A stretch of 64,000 bases of DNA, from contig JAQGDQ010000086.1 of the NCBI GenBank assembly GCA_030141605.1, forward strand, positions 181,418-245,417, read 5' to 3'. The notes under the pieces are model-generated. The model saw only the letters and a program-made list of their open reading frames with translations, was not told where the DNA came from and ran no database searches. Shown here piece by piece: positions 62,134 to 64,000 of this stretch (positions are counted from its first letter, which is position 1; every line of letters starts with the position of its first letter). The DNA comes from Tubiluchus corallicola (taxonomy: Eukaryota; Priapulida; Priapulimorpha; Priapulimorphida; Tubiluchidae). The position numbers and the translations under genes were made by a program.

Positions 62134-64000
62134 ATGGCAACCGGAGGTGGCGATGCTTCTGCTGTTCCTGTTCCCACTTTTAAAGTATTAAAAGGAACAA
62201 AAGTAAATGCAAGATATGCTAGTCGACGAAACGTGAGTTGTTAATTTAACATTACGAGTGATTTTATTAAATTTAGAAAAGCTAGTAAATAGATTAGTAA
62301 TGTTAATTCATTTTTTGTTACTAAACGTGAAGGATAGGAAATGTGAAAAAGCTGAAATACTGTCTGGATTTGAACTAGGACCTTCTGCTTGTAGGTCTAA
62401 GGCATTTGCTTGCAACTTGCAAGGCAGATACCTTTAGACCACTAGGCCACTATGTTCTCCAGTAACTAAGATTGTCCAAAGTTCAACCTTATATATAGTT
62501 AGTCAACCAAATGCATTTCTAATGTTTAAATTAATCAAAATGAAAATTTATTATTAGCTAGAATGTATGAGCAATCTAACATTGGGAATGCTGAATTTGG
62601 TTGGCCATTTATAAGAGATGGGCTTTGGATAACCTTGATCAGTGAGAAATATGGTGGTTTAAGGCGTCTGCCTTATAATAATAAGGTCTATGGTTCAGAT
62701 CCAGATGTACTCCAACACTTTCACGTTTGCTGTCTTTCAATCAAATGTTTGGCATCAAAATTAATTGTGGATGTGTATTGGTGTAATGGGTAATGGTTAA
62801 CCTGTTAATTAATGACCATGTAATTCTGGGTGTTAGTTTGCGTAGAGGTGTTTTTTTAAAAATGGTCTGCCTTCCATCACAATTATATGTTCAATATCAC
62901 TTGATAAAGTACCTCAGTCAAGCCTGTTTGAAAATTTAAAAAAAGGCATCCTGTGAGAGACAGTAAAGATAATACTGATGTACTGATGTTCCACAGGCCT
63001 GTATTTGGCAACCAAGCTTGACATGCTTCTGGAGTGCTGATTTAAACTATTTGAACAAAAAGGCCCATTGATCAGGGGTAAAAATATTAGGTGGCTGAAA
63101 TAGTATTAGTATTTTATTGACCTTGATCTGAACAAAATTACCACTTTTAAACCGACTTGCATGTTCCTGCTAAATATGTACATTACAAACACAGTGTGTG
63201 GTGCCAAATCATTTGGACATTTCAAATCCACATTTTGTGTGCTGCCTATGTTGCCACCGAATCTTACCATTCCAAAGCCATGTAACTGTGCCACATAATC
63301 TGCGCATTCCTTTTACCTGCAGTTTGTATGTTGTCATGTAACCTGCAAATTCCAAACCCGTAGTTTGTGTGCTGTCACATTGCCTCCACATTCCCAATCC
63401 ACTGTATATGTGCTAGCACATTCCGACTCTAAGCCCACAGATTATATGTTGCTACATAATTCACACATAGAACCCCGCACTATGTGTGCTGCCACATAAT
63501 TTGTATAATCTGAACCCACAGCATGCGTGCTGCCACATAATTTGCACATTCCGAACCCCAGTATGTGTGCTGCCATTTAATCTGCACATTCCGAACCCAC
63601 AGCTTTTATGCTGCCACATAAACTGCACATTTCTGACTTGCAATTCGTGTGTTATATCTGCACATTCTGAACTTTGTGTGTGCAATGTAACTGCACGTTC
63701 CAAATTCAAATTGCATTAATCGCTTTGATTTACCACCTCGTAAGCAGTACAATAGTTTGTGTACCCTTAACCATTTAGTGTGACACTTTGGGCACAAAAA
63801 ATGCACTAGACTAATCATGCTGTTAATAAATTAATTTTTAAGCTCACATCGCATGTTACGATACTACAAATCATTAATAATGTTGTTATTATTGAATGTT
63901 GTTAGGTGTATCCGATGGATTCTACACCACGTGGCTACTGCATGATTATTAATAATGTGGAGTTTGATACAAGAGAGGGTACAGACGAGATTGGCAACAA
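62134..64000 (+). CDS. Caspase gene, 5' part (truncated by window end)
   Basis: Two plus-strand exons are visible: 62134-62232 (33 codons, MATGGGDASAVPVPTFKVLK onward, phase 0) and 63906 to the window end. The donor is AAC|GTGAGT and the acceptor TTGTTAG|GTG. The second exon reads VYPMDSTPRGYCMIINNVEF, then DTREGTDEIGN, the start of the caspase p20 domain (K-Y-x-M-x-S-x-PRG-Y-C-L-I-I-N-N; R-x-G-T-D). It most resembles caspase-8/initiator types. Caspases are Asp-specific cysteine proteases of cell death and inflammation. The catalytic His and Cys lie beyond the window. An acceptor-like TTATTTTTAG precedes the first exon (ending 62117) and the frame is open upstream, so the first exon may be internal and a prodomain may lie upstream. 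Confidence 0.85.
62361..62460 (-). repeat. tRNA-derived element (SINE head or tRNA pseudogene), copy 1
   Basis: The minus strand shows an A-box-like TAGTGGCCTAGTGGTCTA (62435-62452) and a B-box-like GGTCCTAGTTCAAATCC (62366-62382), with complementary TCTGC/GCAGA anticodon-type stems. The ~35-base insert in the anticodon region and poor T-stem pairing argue against a functional tRNA. Confidence 0.55.
62650..62712 (+). repeat. tRNA-derived element, copy 2, opposite orientation
   Basis: Plus strand has GGTTTAAGGCGTCTGCCTT and a B-box-like GGTTCAGATCC (62692-62702). It resembles copy 1 without its insert. The acceptor stem is not paired convincingly, so it is probably a SINE-derived relic. Confidence 0.5.
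63185..63706. repeat. ~41-bp minisatellite, about 12 diverged units
   Basis: Units contain TGTGTGCTGCCACATAATYT and GCACATTCCGAACCCACAG. GCTGCC starts fall at 63488, 63529, 63569 and 63610, a 40-41 base period. Left units are more diverged. Open frames on both strands are by-products of the repeat. Confidence 0.85.

Larger units (their letters stand above)
62233..63905. other. Caspase intron
   Basis: Contains two tRNA-derived elements and a ~41-bp minisatellite, listed separately. The rest shows nothing recognisable. Confidence 0.75.

Noticed and set aside
62361-62460. Functional tRNA gene
   Set aside because: Acceptor and T stems do not pair well and the anticodon region carries a long insert.
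63461-63818. Overlapping Cys/His-rich frames resembling zinc-finger repeats
   Set aside because: They are translations of the 41-bp minisatellite; the period is not a multiple of three and frames break.

Overview
The window is AT-rich, intron-rich DNA from an animal nuclear genome. Coding exons are short, use GT/AG junctions and lie far apart in sequence full of microsatellites, minisatellites and decayed transposons. The families present (a PHACTR actin/PP1 regulator, animal-type membrane-anchored serine beta-lactamase-like proteins, and a caspase with an initiator-like p20 start) point to a non-vertebrate metazoan such as a sponge, cnidarian or mollusc. I cannot fix the phylum from the sequence alone. 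Nothing looks prokaryotic.

Layout. (1) 1-31.6 kb, minus strand: the 5' half of a PHACTR-family gene. Three constitutive exons are visible (31418-31580, 10934-11104, 9825-9905), plus an alternative first exon at 18868-18913 that splices in the same phase. The remaining exons should lie left of the window. A 20.3 kb first intron holds a duplicated ~0.6 kb repeat (13.2 and 16.0 kb), a 32-bp minisatellite (27.9 kb), a degenerate repeat carrying splice-donor-like motifs (22.9-23.3 kb) and a promoter-like X-box/CCAAT/GC-box cluster (20.36-20.40 kb). (2) 32.8-56.4 kb, minus strand: three complete tandem paralogous genes for ~425-428-residue serine beta-lactamase-like proteins. Each has seven coding exons with identical intron phases (2,0,1,0,0,0). 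I call them A (32829-38613), B (39752-48972) and C (49332-56364); transcription runs leftward and C is most upstream. Every junction was read from the sequence, and each spliced frame closes without a stop. (3) 56.4-62.1 kb: intergenic, with LINE reverse-transcriptase remnants on both strands, a CpG-richer patch at 58.26-58.40 kb and simple repeats. (4) 62.13 kb to the end, plus strand: the first visible coding exon and the start of the next exon of a caspase gene. Its intron holds two tRNA-derived elements and a ~41-bp minisatellite.

The beta-lactamase-like array is the main system. All three paralogs keep the S-x-x-K nucleophile motif (STTK) and a downstream Tyr (Y-H-T), and begin with a hydrophobic segment. 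They are therefore predicted membrane-anchored or secretory-pathway serine hydrolases made by local gene duplication. The C-terminal exon diverges most. The transposons and repeats sit in introns and explain much of the difference in gene length. No unambiguously new molecular system is visible. The most informative leads are the alternative PHACTR promoter, the tightly spaced C-B gene pair, divergence of the third active-site region among the paralogs, and the pogo/Tigger-like element in gene B.
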